DNA from: Sipunculus nudus
Taxonomy: Eukaryota > Annelida > Sipuncula > Golfingiida > Sipunculidae
Length of the DNA: 64,000 nt
Direction: 5' to 3'
NCBI GenBank assembly: GCA_026874595.1
Contig: CM049310.1
Location: forward strand, 33,299,558 to 33,363,557
Below are positions 12,516-24,963 of the stretch, one piece after another. Below the pieces are notes generated by a model that was given only the letters and a program-made list of their open reading frames with translations, did no database searches and was not told the DNA's origin. Within the stretch, counting starts at the first letter, position 1, and each line of letters opens with the position of its first letter. The position numbers were made by a program, and so were the translations under genes.

Positions 12516-12970
12516 TGACATATAGTATTTAACAATGATGAGGATCAGCTTGATTACCTATACAATGGTTTTTTTTTCCTGGTTATGCCAAGGTGAAACA
12601 AAACTTTTTTTTGTCTTTTTCTGTTTGACAGAGAAAGTAGCAAAAATGTTTTCTGTGTAAACTTATATGAAACATGAACAACCAAGGTTTTATTTTTGTT
12701 GCCGTTTTTAAAACCTTTATATTAATTAAATATTAGCACTTTGTCTCGGCTAATGATTTGTCTCTCAGAGTATAATTGCTCAGTAGTTCCAAGTAGCAAC
12801 AAGTGACCCATGGGTCATGACGCTCAGCTGACTGGGAAGAGATTCGCAAAAGGAAATTTTATCATCTGAATGGTAGTATATACCCATTCAACTGAAGCAT
12901 CAAACAGATTAACCAACAGGCCAAGATTGTGTCTGTATTTATATATCTCAAAAATAGAGAAAAAATGCGT

Positions 12971-13935
12971 AAACTTTAAAAAAAATATAGGTGGCTCCAC
13001 CAGTCTGCAGAAACTAATAAAAACACTTAATGGTCAATATCCATGCAAAGAATCATGGTGATCTCTGCATTAGTTGTTCAGATACTTCAGCTTTTGTATC
13101 AAATTTTCCATTTCTCTGAGGGTATTTGGAGTCCTATAGCTTGAAGGATATGGGTAACAGAGACCTAATTTCAGGTTTCCACAGACACTTTTCATGGGCC
13201 TCCTTGCATGACAAGAATGAAGATTCTAGGTTTAGTTGTTACAATTTGTGCCATGTTAACAGATGACAGCATCCTTAAAGGTCTCAAAAATAAAGAAAAA
13301 AATTCGAAAAATTGAATAAAATATAGGTGGCATGACCAGTCTGCAGAAACTGATGAAACAATCCATAATCAATATCCATGCAAAGAATCATGGTGATCTC
13401 TGCATTAGTTGTTCAGATACTTCAGCTTTTGTATCAAATTGTCCATTATTCTGAGGGATACTTCAGAGTCCTATAGTTTGAAGGATATGGGAAACAGAGA
13501 CCTAATTTCAGGTTTCCGCAGACACTTTTCATGGGCCTCCTTGCATGACAAGAATAAAGATTCTAGGTCCAGTTGTTACGATTTGTACCCTGTTGACAGA
13601 TAACCACATCTTTAAAGGTCTCAAAAATAGAGAAAAAAATTCGTAAAAAAAACGAACAAATATAGATGGTGCCAACAGTCTGCAGAAACTGATGAAACAC
13701 TCCATGATCAATATCCATGCAAACAGTTATGGTGATCTCTGTATTACTTGTTCAGATACTTCAGCTTTTGTATCAAATTTTTCATTATTCTGAGCTGTAC
13801 TTTGGAGTGCAATAGCTCAAAGGATATGGGTAACAGAGACCTAATTTCAGGTTTCCATGGAGACTTTTCATGAGTCTCCCTGTGTGTCAAGAATGAAGAT
13901 TCTAGGTCCAGTCGTTATGATTTGTACCCTGTAAT
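12971..13935 (-). repeat. Tandem array, about 338-bp monomer (inside F1 outer copy)
   Basis: The landmark CAGTCTGCAG occurs at 13001, 13337 and 13676, giving periods of 336 and 339. Each unit carries GGATATGGGTAACAGAGACC and a GGTGG-GCCACC-like palindrome. The same monomer reappears at 16545-17330 and, on the opposite strand, at 40.6-42.0 kb. Confidence 0.85.
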
Positions 13936-13939
13936 TTGA

Positions 13940-16541
13940 AACAAGGGACCTATGGGTCATGACGCTCAGGTGTTATATATGATAAAAAAATATTATTTAG
14001 AAATGAGGTACATGCTGGTTTTGTGTGGTAATAAATATAAGCTGTATTATGAGTTGTTGTTGTTTAGCTTATGTATGATTTTGATAGTTCCTTTGGAGAC
14101 AGGGAAGAGGACTGATTTCATTTATTTTATTGAAAAATGGAGTACTATTGTCACACAGATTTTGACTTGGCCATATAACTTATAAGCAGAACATATAATA
14201 TAAGAGTTTAACTATTTATTTAAAAAAATTAACAATATTGTCCCAAATATGATTTTTATTAAAAATAATAAGAGAATAGTATGATTTTTTAAAAATAAAA
14301 TATAACTGAAATGATTATTAAAATAATATTAAAGAATATATTCATGAATGCATTCATGAATACATTTTGAAAGTATTTGCACGAGTATTCATATACTTTC
14401 ATTTTTACCTGAATTCCCATTCTTTATGCAAGAAATTTTATAATGGAGTACATAATCATATTCATATTTAAATACAATTAATAAGTATTCGCACCATGTC
14501 TGGTATTTATTTAGTTTTCACCAAACAATGATGTTGAGAATCCAGAATATACAAAATTCACACATTTAAATAATGATCATAAGTACCTGGTTTTATGGCT
14601 TTTATTTATATTAAAAAATAACTGTAAAAAATTCATTTGGACTAATTTCACATCAATGTACACACTAGACACAGTAGGAATTTAGATTAATATTATCAAC
14701 TGCATCTTTGTCTATCATAAATTTCCTTAATATGATCCCTAATGATTAGTAATGAATAATATGATTTACTTCTTTATCATTAAAATTGAACTGAAAAATG
14801 CCATAGGTGACTGCATGGTGTTATTTGGAATATGTGACATTCTACCCATCGATACAAGATTCTTATATCATCAGTAACTGCAAGTTAATTTCCTGTTATT
14901 ATAAACTAACAAATTCCTTTTTTATTTTTCTTTAATTTGTTATTAAAAACCAATAAAAATTTATTAATTTATTGTTTATTGTTATGTTGTTTGTTAAAAC
15001 TACTAGATGAGTTGGGTTGGACACCTGGATCAACTGTAGCTGGCCATAAGCTGCCTGGATTCTGTGTATGCCTCGCCTCAAGCATGCATAATACAGGTGA
15101 CTCAAGAGGGGCTGGAGAGAGCCAAAGTCTGACAGGGTCTAATAAAAAAACATTAATAAAAGCTACAATTTTTGGCCAATTTCTTTTAGCTTTCTAAACT
15201 AAAAAGCTGAAATCCTTATGTGTGCATGATATGAAAATTATATCAACAGTGCTCACGGGAAACAAACGTGCCATGGTCACAGTTGGGCAAAATTTAAGGT
15301 ACTAATTTTATATTTATACTAATAACTTATAAAATTTGAAAAATTCAGAACTAATTTTGGGTATTCAATTGAATCTTGATTAAATAATGTTACATCCCTG
15401 ACAAAAAAATCTCTAGCTTCAGCAATCCCCTTGTTAAGGGAGTAAATATATATTTCTTGATTTTTTACAAAGTGCATTATGTTTGGGCCCATAACTTAAA
15501 ACAATTACACAATACTGACATCATTCTGGCATGTGCATAGAGATTGAAAAATATGTATATTATTTATGATTAAAGTCAGATCAGTGGTTTTGATATTTGG
15601 CAGTCTTGAAGTGTAACAATGGGTTTTTAATGGAAAAAATGAAGTTTTTCATTAATATCTCAAAGGTATTAAGTCCTAGTGACCCAATTCTTGGCATGGT
15701 AGGGGATTTTGGAGACATCTAACTGTATGCCGAATTTAAGGACCTTAGAGCTGAAGCTGGGGAGCTGAGCTCTTGCAAACTGCATAACACTAGCTTGATG
15801 TAAACAATATGTTACATGGTGCTTGAAAACCTGAATAAAATCTACAGTTTTTGATCAACTAGTTTCAAATTTTGGTGTCAACAGTTGAAATGCAAACAAA
15901 AACATGCTGTGAAAATTAAATCCACAGTACTAACAGGAAAAAAACGTGCCATGGTCAAATTTGGGCAAAATTTAAGGTACCAATTTTTTATTTTTATTAA
16001 TATTTTAAAAAATTTGAAAGATTTTCATCTAATTTGGGGTATACAATTTAATTTTGATTAATTAAAGTTATATTACTGGAAAAAAGGTCCATAGCTTTAA
16101 CATTTTTTGTGTTAAGTGATCAAATATCTTTCCTGAATTTTTACAAAATGCATTATGTTTGGGCCCATAACTTTTTTAAATTAAATAATACAGACATTTT
16201 GGGCATGTCCATAGGAACTATATAGAGGAATATTTATGTTAAATATGAGGAAAAACAGATGAGTGGTTTTGATATTAGGCAGTCCTGAAGTGTGAAAATA
16301 GGTTTTTAATAAAAAATTGAGGTTTTTCCTTAATTTCTCAAAGGAACGAAGTTGCAAAGACCCAGTTTTCGGCTTGGTAGGAGATCTTGGGGACATCTAA
16401 CATTATGCCGAATTTTGGATTCCTAGGTCTTACGGTTTCAAAACGTGCCACATCTACGGACGGACGGACGGCACGACAGACGGACGGACGAAGGACAATG
16501 GACCACGACTATAGCTCAGATGACTTACAGTCAGCTGAGCT
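13940..16541 (-). repeat. F1 repeat, full-length inner copy (about 2.6 kb)
   Basis: It starts in plus coordinates with AACAAGGGACC and ends with the F1 hairpin at 16513-16541, beside GGACGGACGGACGGCACGAC. Two internal units carry the landmark near 15269 and 15946. The flanks AATTTGA and AAAATTCAGGTGG together resemble an uninterrupted outer monomer (AATTGAAAAATATAGATGG at 16877), supporting insertion into the outer copy. The 3' 280 bp are nearly identical to 26349-26632, and the middle (14655-15210) matches 62640-63215 inverted. Confidence 0.75.
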
Positions 16542-16544
16542 AAA

Positions 16545-17330
16545 AATTCAGGTGGTGCCACCAGTCTGCAGGAACTGATGGAACACCTCTTGTTCAATAT
16601 GTATGTAAAAAATCATGACCATCAGTGTTGTAGTTATTGAGATGTTGCATATTTTTTTTTTATCAAATTTTCCATTATTCTGGGGGGTAGTTGGGAGCCC
16701 CAAAGCTCGAAGGATATGGGTAACAGAGACCTAATTTCTGGTTTCCATGGAGACTTTTCATAGGTCTCTCACTGTGTCAAGAATGAAGATTCTAGGTCCA
16801 GTTTATACGATTTGTGCCCTGTTAACAGATGTTCACATTGTTAAAGGTCTAAAAAATAGAGAAAACAATTTGTAAAAATTGAAAAATATAGATGGCGCCA
16901 CCAGTCTGCAGAAACTGATGAAATATCTCATGATCAATATTTATGCCAAAAATCATGACCATCAGTGATGTAGTTAATGAGATATTGAAGTTTTTGTATG
17001 AAATTTTTTACTATTCTTGGGGGGTACTTTGGGGCCCCATAGCTCAAAGGATATGGGTAACAGAGACCTAATTTCTGGTTTCCATGGAGACTTTTCATAG
17101 GTCTCTCACTGTGTCAGGAATGAAGATTCTAGGTCCAGTCTATACGATTTGTGCCCTGTTAACAGATGTTCACATTTTAACAGAGACCTAATTTCTTGTT
17201 TCCAAGGAGAATTTTCATCGACCTCTCAGAATGTCAAGTTACAATATTCTAGGTCCAGCGGTTACGATTTGTGGCAGGTTAACGGACAGACGGACAGACA
17301 GAGAGATGGACGACGGAAAAAGAGTGATCG
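16545..17330 (-). repeat. Tandem array, about 340-bp monomer (resumed F1 outer copy)
   Basis: CAGTCTGCAG recurs at 16562 and 16902. A shortened third unit leads into the GGACAGACGGACAGACAGAG microsatellite. It continues the array at 12971-13935. Confidence 0.8.
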
Positions 17331-17364
17331 CTATAGCTCAGCATGACTGAAAGTCAGCTGAGCT

Positions 17365-18129
17365 AAAAACCAGAGAAAGCAGATTTTTTTTCAACTGCTA
17401 TTCATCTTCTAGAAAATTATTAAAGTTACTAAATGGTGTCCAGAAACACATTTGTTCCATCACATTGATAGGGGCAAGAAAGTTAATCTGATATTAATAC
17501 ATACATATATCCCCATGCATGTCTATAAAAATTATAATATATCATGATTATCTGATCTAGATATTAAGCCACTAAAAAGAGTAATTTTAGGAAATCCAAG
17601 CCCAGTTATTTAATAGAAATCCTCCCACTAAAATGCAAAAGAAATGATCTGAATTATACTAGTAGTAACTAATGAAAGGTCAAATCCATGACAATCTAGT
17701 TTATGGAGTGCTAGACAAGAAACAAATACTAATTTTGAATGAGACAATCAAGGAAACATGTCTGGCTAAATGATGATCTCCTGTTGGTCAACAGAACTGT
17801 AATATTACATCTGATTAAACTGCCTGTGGTTTTGTATGGTCTATGTATGTGGCAGATGATTGGATTCACACAAAGGAATCTGAGAATTAAAGAATGGGAA
17901 ATGGGTTAAATGACAACAGAATTGATAACAGTAATTCTAGTTTAATTAAGTGCTCTAACAAAACTTATCATTTTCTCTTTGTCTATCTCGATGTCTGCCC
18001 TTATTTTAATTAGTACTAATCGTTATACCTACAAAGGTATACATACAGTGCATAGTTTATTATTCCAATTAACTCCTGACCTATTCCTACATCTGTAACT
18101 TGAAGAGCGAAAACAAAGTTGCTTATTAA
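17365..18129. other. Non-coding stretch; nothing recognised
   Basis: AT-rich sequence with no repeat partner, RNA gene or plausible exon seen. Confidence 0.5.
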
Positions 18130-18790
18130 TACATAAACATTCTGTCTCTCCAAAACTTTTTCTATATGGCTCTGTTTCTTGATATTGATGTCTCTCTCTC
18201 TATCTGTCTTATATTTTCTTTGTCTCTCTCAGTCTGTCTATTTATGTCTTTCTCTGTCTTGGTATCTCTGTCTCTCTCAACATTTTTCTATATCTATAGA
18301 TCCATCTGTCTATCCATTTATATTTATCTATCTTTGTCATTCTCTGTCTGCCTAGTTCTCCCTATCTGCCTACCTCTTAAATCCTACCAAAACATCTATG
18401 TCATATACAGAAATACAGCTATTTCACACACACCCATGATGTTTGTTCATTCTCTTTCTCTCATTCACATATACTGGAATTCTCCTGCTTTCTTTCTTTT
18501 TTCTTTATTTCTCTCTTTCTTTTTCTCTCTCTCACATTTACTCGTATTCTCCTGCTTTCTTTCTTTTTTCTTACTTCCTCTCGCTCTCTTTCTCTATCAC
18601 ATATACTGGTATCCTCCTGCTTTCTTTCTTTTTTCTTACTTCCTCTTGCTCTCTTTCTCTCTCACAAATACTGGTATCCTCTTGCTTTCTTTCTTTTTTC
18701 TTACTTTCTCTCGCTCTCTTTCTCTCTCACGAAAACTGGTATCCTCCTGCTTTCTTTTATTTTCTTTCTTTCCTTTCGCCAATCCTTCTT
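18130..18790. repeat. Pyrimidine-rich tract with a 65-bp minisatellite
   Basis: 18130-18370 is a degenerate TCTC/TCTG microsatellite. From 18473 a 65-bp unit (ACTGG.ATCCTCCTGCTTTC then a CT/T-rich half) repeats about five times, at about 18473, 18540, 18605, 18670 and 18735. Because 65 is not a multiple of three and stops are rare in C/T-rich DNA, several frames stay open and give apparent 158-209-codon ORFs of S/L/F. I do not regard these as genes. Confidence 0.85.
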
Positions 18791-21139
18791 TATGATATAT
18801 TATATAAAATTGCAAAAAGTTATGTTTCAAATTTTTTCAGGATACTGATTAACAAACCTTTTGATACAGGCTTATATTTTGAATTAAGATCACCCTTAGA
18901 TATTGATCTGGATATTTAAACTGTTATCAAAGTGGTCTGTTTGAATATGGTGAATTCTCTGAGCTGAGACCTGATTACCATGACACTGTTGTGTGATCAA
19001 TAAACCAGTCTGTCTAGACCTTTAAATTATTGTTCAGTGTCTTCCAACCCTTGGGAGTAAAAAAGAAAAGAATATATCAGAGAAGACCAGGTGGCCATGA
19101 GACAGGTGACTAAAACTATACCAATAAAAAAAGATGAGAACCAGACTATTTTGAGGCCACAGACTGGTGACCTTCAGGCTTTCTAACTGGCTGTAAATAA
19201 TCAATGATCACATGGTTTGACCTGATCCGTTCTGGAGTGTAATTGAGTGGTATTACATGTAATCCTGACTTGGTCTATATAACACACTCCTACTGGCAAC
19301 AGGATATGTTACAAGCAGAAGTCTTCAGAAATGATATATTACACTGAATCCACTGTGTGGAACAACGATTCAGTATGACAGGGTTATACAAAGCAAACCA
19401 GCCATTTTTCATGTGTCAATTAGACTTCCCAATTAACTGAATTTTTCCCAAAGTTTTAATGGTTTAATTTTTTGCTGTGTTCATACACACGGGTGTGCTT
19501 ATATATCTGAAACCATGATTTTTTTCCCTAACAGCACATTTTATATCCTTAGTTTGAAAGAGCCTTTTTCTTATCACAAGCCCTACCATCCCAACCCCAA
19601 TTTTTCTGTCTGTTTTCTCTCATTCCCTTTCATCTTCTCTGTCTATCTCTCTTTCATCTCTCTCTCCTTCATCTCTGTCTCTTTTATTATTTTTTTCCAT
19701 CTCTCTCCTCTCCTTTACTCCGTGAATCTCTCTTATGTAAACACATGTACAGGCAACATCACATGTGTATTTGTCTCCTTTCTCTTTACTGAAAGAGCCC
19801 CTGCCAATCATTCCATGTCTCTATCCATTGTTATCATGAACATGTTTAGATGCATGTATGTCTGAAATCAGGAGGGACTGGAGCAAGTTATATACCAATA
19901 TGTTCCTTGGCATGAACCTTTCCTCTTAATACCAAAAGCCTGACTTTTCCAACCATGTCTCAGACTGTCACCATTTATGTTGCATTCTACTAAATTACCA
20001 TTTGCTATGACTCGAAAACACCTGTACCTAATAAAGAACTTAAAAGGAAAATCCTTGATTTCGGTACCTGTTCAAAGGTTGTATGTATATTCAAAATATG
20101 TTCTTACCTGCCCCCAGTATTTCTAGATATCTAGAGCTGTATTTCACTAATGTATAGACCTAGGAAAATATCTTTCTTGTCAGTCTATACCAGATCTATA
20201 ACAATTAAAGTAATGACTCATTGTACAGACAGGCACATGATCCCTGTCTACTGGACTTTATGCATGATTTGTGTACCTCTTTGCAACTTTATGTACAATG
20301 TATAAGTGCAGACCATGTATCAACATATCAAATTCTACAAGGTACTCAATGCTTATTTGGGAAATACATAATCTGCAATGGGACATACCAGCAAACTCAA
20401 GTGAGTATTGCTATCTCATCTGGATGTGTTTGGATATATGATCTGGGGTAAGAGGAAGGCACACATATTATCTATACACCAGTCTACATTAATTATATAT
20501 ACACCAGACCTACGGTACACCACACACAGGCAGGATCACTTATACTGACACAACAGTCATTATATACAGTCTGCTAGGGTGCTGCCAGTGTTGTACAATC
20601 TTTGAACATGACATTATGATATTGAACAATCTATGATCATGAAATTCTCCTCTTATCAAGTGTTTAGTTTAAAATGTGCATGGTAATGTACAACAGCAAA
20701 CATTTATACATGAAAATCTCTGAACAGTCTAATATAATTTATTCTAAAGCTTTAGGAAATGCAAATGACAAGTACAAAATATATGTGTAAGCATGTACAT
20801 AAATTGGTGTAAAGTATTTGATATGCTATAGTACTTTAACAGTGTTCACATAGTGGTATTTAAACAGGAGTATTCTACTGTCATTCATTTATCAAGCATT
20901 TAAAGACATATGGACCTATGATAATATTATTTACTATTTAGCACTAACAAAGTCTAGCAGATCGAGTAACAGAATGTCAGATATATGTTGATACTATTAT
21001 TTAGACCAACATCTTCAAGTGAAGGATATAGGAAATATTTTGTTTTCAGCTATTCATTACTTGCCACAGAATGTAATTCAATGTATAATATTATATATGG
21101 CTCTGTGTCAATGTGCTGAAGCAAAACATATACATATCA
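18791..21139. other. Non-coding AT-rich stretch with a pyrimidine-rich patch
   Basis: 19610-19735 is a CT-rich low-complexity patch (TCTCTCTTTCATCTCTCTCT). Otherwise no gene, RNA or repeat partner was found. Confidence 0.5.
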
Positions 21140-21360
21140 AAACCCAGGTCCTGATCTGGGACTACTGGCCCCACCTAGACCCTGATCGGGATCTGGTCCA
21201 ACCAAAATCCTGATCAACTGTATATGTCAAGGCCAAGATCCCAATCTGGACCAATCACTGGGATCTGGGCTTGACTAAATCCTGATCAGGGCAAGGCCAA
21301 AGTGATTCCCAATACAGATTTGGTCTGGACCAATCAGATCAGAATCTGGGCCTTGACATA
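21140..21360. repeat. GATCTGG/CCAGATC palindromic cluster
   Basis: Repeated ATCTGG..CCAATC and GATCAGG..CCTGATC arms alternate in both orientations. It is related to the clusters at 11.9-12.5 and 23.9-24.1 kb. Confidence 0.6.
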
Positions 21361-22004
21361 TACATTATATACAGAAAAACCCTCTATGTACAGGAACCTC
21401 TCTATTACAGACATCTGTCAATTACAGTTACTTGAGACAGCCCTATGATTATTACATTTGGATACCAGTAAACTCTCAAATATCAGCAGAGATTACCTCT
21501 CTAAATATGGCAAAAACTCAAAATTATCATACTTTACAATACTGTTAAATATAATTAACTGTGCTGAATATATGTATATATGTATTTATTTAAACAAATC
21601 ATGTGTGATCTCCTTGGGGAAACATCAAACTCAACTGAAATCATGCAGTAATTAATCCTTAGACCCAATGTGATGAACCAGACTTTAAAAGGATTATGAA
21701 ACACCTCTTGTATAAATGCAGCAAGAATGAACCTCCTATCCTTGGATTTTATAAAGGAACATTAACAAATAGACAGGCCAGTCTCAATGCTCATAATAGT
21801 GTATTAGCAAACTCCAGCACACAAATGTATTCCCAGCCATGTCAATCAATCAATAGTTAACTGGCCGTCACAACAGTTAAGCAGCCAGCACGGTGACCTG
21901 CTCACTCTACCTGCTCATAATAATGACTCAGGGCCTGATATGACTGTTGAGTGAAATCTATTATATATTACACATAGGTTATGGGGTCATTCCAAATAGG
22001 TGGA

Positions 22005-22290
22005 TAGATGTTTTAGCTTTGGATATTTATGGCTAATAATAGTAATATGTCTTGAGGGATGTTTGGCTTTTAACATTCATGGCCATGGTTTTTAAATGGA
22101 TACTTAAGCTTTTAATATTCAAGGCCATGATGTCTGGATATACACTTTAGTTCAGGGTGTCTTAGATACTTGGATGACAATTTGGTTTTGAAAATTCAAG
22201 CTAAAGACATTTGAATGGATGCCTTATCTTTAAATATTCAAAGCAAAGATGTGTGGAAGAATGTTTTGTTTTGTCAAGTTTTGGATACAT
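22005..22290. repeat. Degenerate tandem repeat of about 60 bp
   Basis: The phrases TTTTAACATTCATGGCCATG, TTTTAATATTCAAGGCCATG and TTTAAATATTCAAAGCAAAG recur at rough intervals. Strongly diverged, non-coding. 21361-22004 and 22291-22693 beside it show nothing recognisable. Confidence 0.55.
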
Positions 22291-22707
22291 GTATATTTAT
22301 TTCTGACCTCATGAATTAATGTGGACTGATCAAGAAGTCTGTGGCAATATAACCTGTAATAACCAGGCAGTGATATGGACTGGGCATCTCATGTCATAAA
22401 ACAGTCACATACCATTCTCATGTAGCATATAGACTTATGTACCTGTACCTGACTTCATACCTGATCAGTTGAATCTGTTGATGACTAAACCTAAGCTAGG
22501 ACTTATTGTAGTCACCAGTGAGTGTTAGTTAACCAGACTGGCCTGTTGCTGCCTAAGCCTCACACTGTGTCTACACAACTGAATAGTTTGTTCATTTGAA
22601 CCTGCTTTTTTAATCTTTTCAAGCTGCAGATAAATATTTGTGTGCTCAGGACCTCCAGAACCAAGCATCCAAGAGAGATCTTGACCATCAGAAACACTTA
22701 CCTCTTC

Positions 22708-23104
22708 TTTTTTTTTAACATTTTTTTTTGTGAAAGTAACCGCCTCCATTTTCTTAATGCTTGCTTTACTAAGTACTATCTACATCTGCAGAATTTCATT
22801 CAGGTTTTGGTCTATGTGACAGGTCCTTACATGTGATAATCCTGGCAGCAACCAGGCTCTGTGTACCACTCCTGTGGACCCTGGGTGTGTGACATCCCCA
22901 TTAACTGGTCATCAAGGAACCCTCGAAAGGCGCACTTGTTTTTAAGTGAAACACGACTGTTGGGCAGTTTCCCCATTAAGCCTGCAGACGTTCACCCTGG
23001 GTGAGGGCCAACTGTGAAAAATCTCACGGCCTCAGCTAAGATTCAAACTCACGGTCTCCTGGCTTTGAACCCTGAGCTTTACCCCTACCCCACTGAAGCA
23101 GCTG
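22708..23104 (-). mobile_element. tRNA-derived SINE with 14-bp target-site duplication
   Basis: ACACTTACCTCTTC is exact at 22694-22707 and 23105-23118, flanking 397 bp. Read on the minus strand the insert starts CAGCTGCTTCAGTGGGGTAG (A-box-like), has GAGTTTGAATC (B-box-like) about 45 bp later, and ends in two A-runs directly against the target duplication. Family name unknown. Target duplication, Pol III-like boxes and A-tail together make the SINE call secure. Confidence 0.85.
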
Positions 23105-23118
23105 ACACTTACCTCTTC

Positions 23119-23939
23119 ATTCCTGAAGCCTTGACTGTATGCAGGACATTAAAGGTGTAACATATCAGCCCTGTAATAACCCTCATTACTCCTGGTCCAC
23201 CTTTGACTGAATAATGCAGTGCCTGAGAGAAGAGGGGCTGTGAACTGTTATACCAATGTAAAGTAGGGCTATAGGTGTGCTCATGGTTATACTGCATAAA
23301 ACTGACCTCTGAAGTACGGGTACACAGCGAGTGTATACAAACAGCTCAAGTGGGTATGAGACCTCCAAACAACCCTGGGCTTAGGGACAATCCTATTTGT
23401 TTGATTCCTGACATACAGTTTGTCTGTAAACTGGTCTCACATAATCTAAGGGAATAGCCATGTCACAATACATTTTACAGAGCCCTTAACCCACAGATCA
23501 TTAACAAGGCTAGCTTTAATTCTAATTAATGGAGTTGCTAACTGTAGCTTGGGACCCCAGGTTATTCATTATCTGAGCCCAATTCCAATCGAGAATATGT
23601 GTAGTTACTACAGAGGAGTACAACCATACAAGTCTGGCTGTACAGTGTACATTAAATGTCAGACATGCAGTCGAACTTAAATATAAAATCCATGTGTGCA
23701 TTTATAATATATGCTAAACACATGGCTTAACAAGCTAAACCCATGCATGAGATTTCATATCTTAACTGGCAGAAGTTTCCAGTGGCACTGTGAGGGGAAT
23801 TCCTCAGACCCTACTTGTGAGAATCACTCCTGGGGAATTTCTGGCACACACAAGGACATGTACTGAAGGACATATGGGTGTTATAAAGTTACAAAATCAT
23901 ATCAGTGATTTTTCAGAGCAGGCATATATATGTATGTCA
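23119..23939. other. Non-coding stretch; nothing recognised
   Basis: Short ORFs only, none with domain features, and no repeat partner in the window. Confidence 0.5.
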
Positions 23940-24140
23940 GAGCCAAGATCTAAATCCAGTCCAGTTAAGAACTTGCCTAGTCCAGATCACAATTGGGATC
24001 TGGTCTAGGTAAGATCATGATGGGATCTGGTCTAGGCCAATTCTAAACTGGACTAGTCCAGATTGTGATTGGGACCTGGACAGGGCCAAGATCAAAATCC
24101 ATCATCTCAATTTTATTATTTTAGATCTGGTTTGGACCTG
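23940..24140. repeat. GATCTGG/CCAGATC palindromic cluster
   Basis: It contains TGGGATCTGGTCTAGGCCAA, GGACTAGTCCAGATTG and inverted relatives. Closest to the 11.9-kb cluster. Confidence 0.65.
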
Positions 24141-24814
24141 TTGTAAACTGCATTGCACTCATTTGGGGTTGATATAACTTAATCTTGATATAAGAAAGCA
24201 CAAAACTTACGAGTAAAATAAATATATTTATAAAGTTGAAAAATGTTTTGTAAATTTTATACTATTTTATTAGTGACAGATGACAAAGGTATATAGGGCA
24301 TTTATTGTAGAATTGCATGCCATTTCTAACAGTCCTTTTTTATTTTCATCTGCTAGCTGAACTTTCATTTTCCCAAGGTAAGACAAAAAGTGACGCTATT
24401 CTGTTGGGAAAAATAATTAATATTACATTCATGGGTGACTTACATGTATTCATACTGCAGTTATTAATAACAAGGCTGGTTTTACTCAGAAAATTTGTCT
24501 ACCCATCTGTCATGACAGCGGAAACTGTGCGAAACTGCTTTAAACATCAGTTCTCACTACCAGAGTAACCATCATAAATTTTACATTTATTCTTTATTAT
24601 TTAGCAAAGAAAACAAAGGTGTATAAGCCTCTGATGTCAAACACTAGCACACAGCAAATATTTTTATCCATCAATCGTAATGGGTGTTCTTTTATGACTT
24701 GCAGGCCCCTATCACTTTTAGTATCAGTTTATTTTAAAAGGCCTGAATGTCATGTTATAATCACTACAATCATTATGGCTTTGCACATGAATAAAGATAA
24801 ATACAGAGTTTAAA

Positions 24815-24963
24815 ATAAAGGTTTGGTAGGAGATTTTGGGGACATCTAACAGTATGCCAAATTTTGGGTTTGTAGGTCTAACAGTTAATGGCGGACAGCC
24901 GGGTGGCAGATGATGGACAATGGACCACAACTTTAGCTCAGATGACTTATAGTAAGCTGAGCT
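24815..24963 (-). repeat. F1 repeat 5'-end fragment
   Basis: It carries the F1 hairpin (24935-24963, one more mismatch than consensus), a short GGACAGCCGGGTGG microsatellite remnant, and the first part of the internal unit (TTTGGTAGGAGATTTTGGGG). The rest is missing. Confidence 0.75.

Larger units (their letters stand above)
12798..17364 (-). repeat. F1 repeat, outer copy of a nested pair
   Basis: The 3' terminus in plus coordinates is at 12798, with palindrome GACCCATGGGTC at about 12805-12816 and the inverted terminal repeat GCTCAGCTGAC at 12822-12832. The 5' hairpin is at 17335-17364, with GGACAGACGGACAGACAGAG beside it. The body is a tandem array of about 338-bp units, split by the inner copy at 13940-16541. 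Confidence 0.75.

Noticed and set aside
16513-16541. F1 hairpin as a tRNA gene (TATAGCTCAG resembles a Pol III A box)
   Set aside because: No B box at the right distance, no cloverleaf, and the sequence is explained by the F1 hairpin.
18166-18919. Long open frames of up to 209 codons on the plus strand, rich in S, L and F
   Set aside because: They lie in CT-rich microsatellite and a 65-bp minisatellite where stops are rare in several frames. No domain or splice context.
22525-22749. Possible minus-strand coding exon ending at a perfect GAG|GTAAGT donor
   Set aside because: The sequence is the A-rich tail of a SINE and its target duplication, which explains both the lysine run and the donor.
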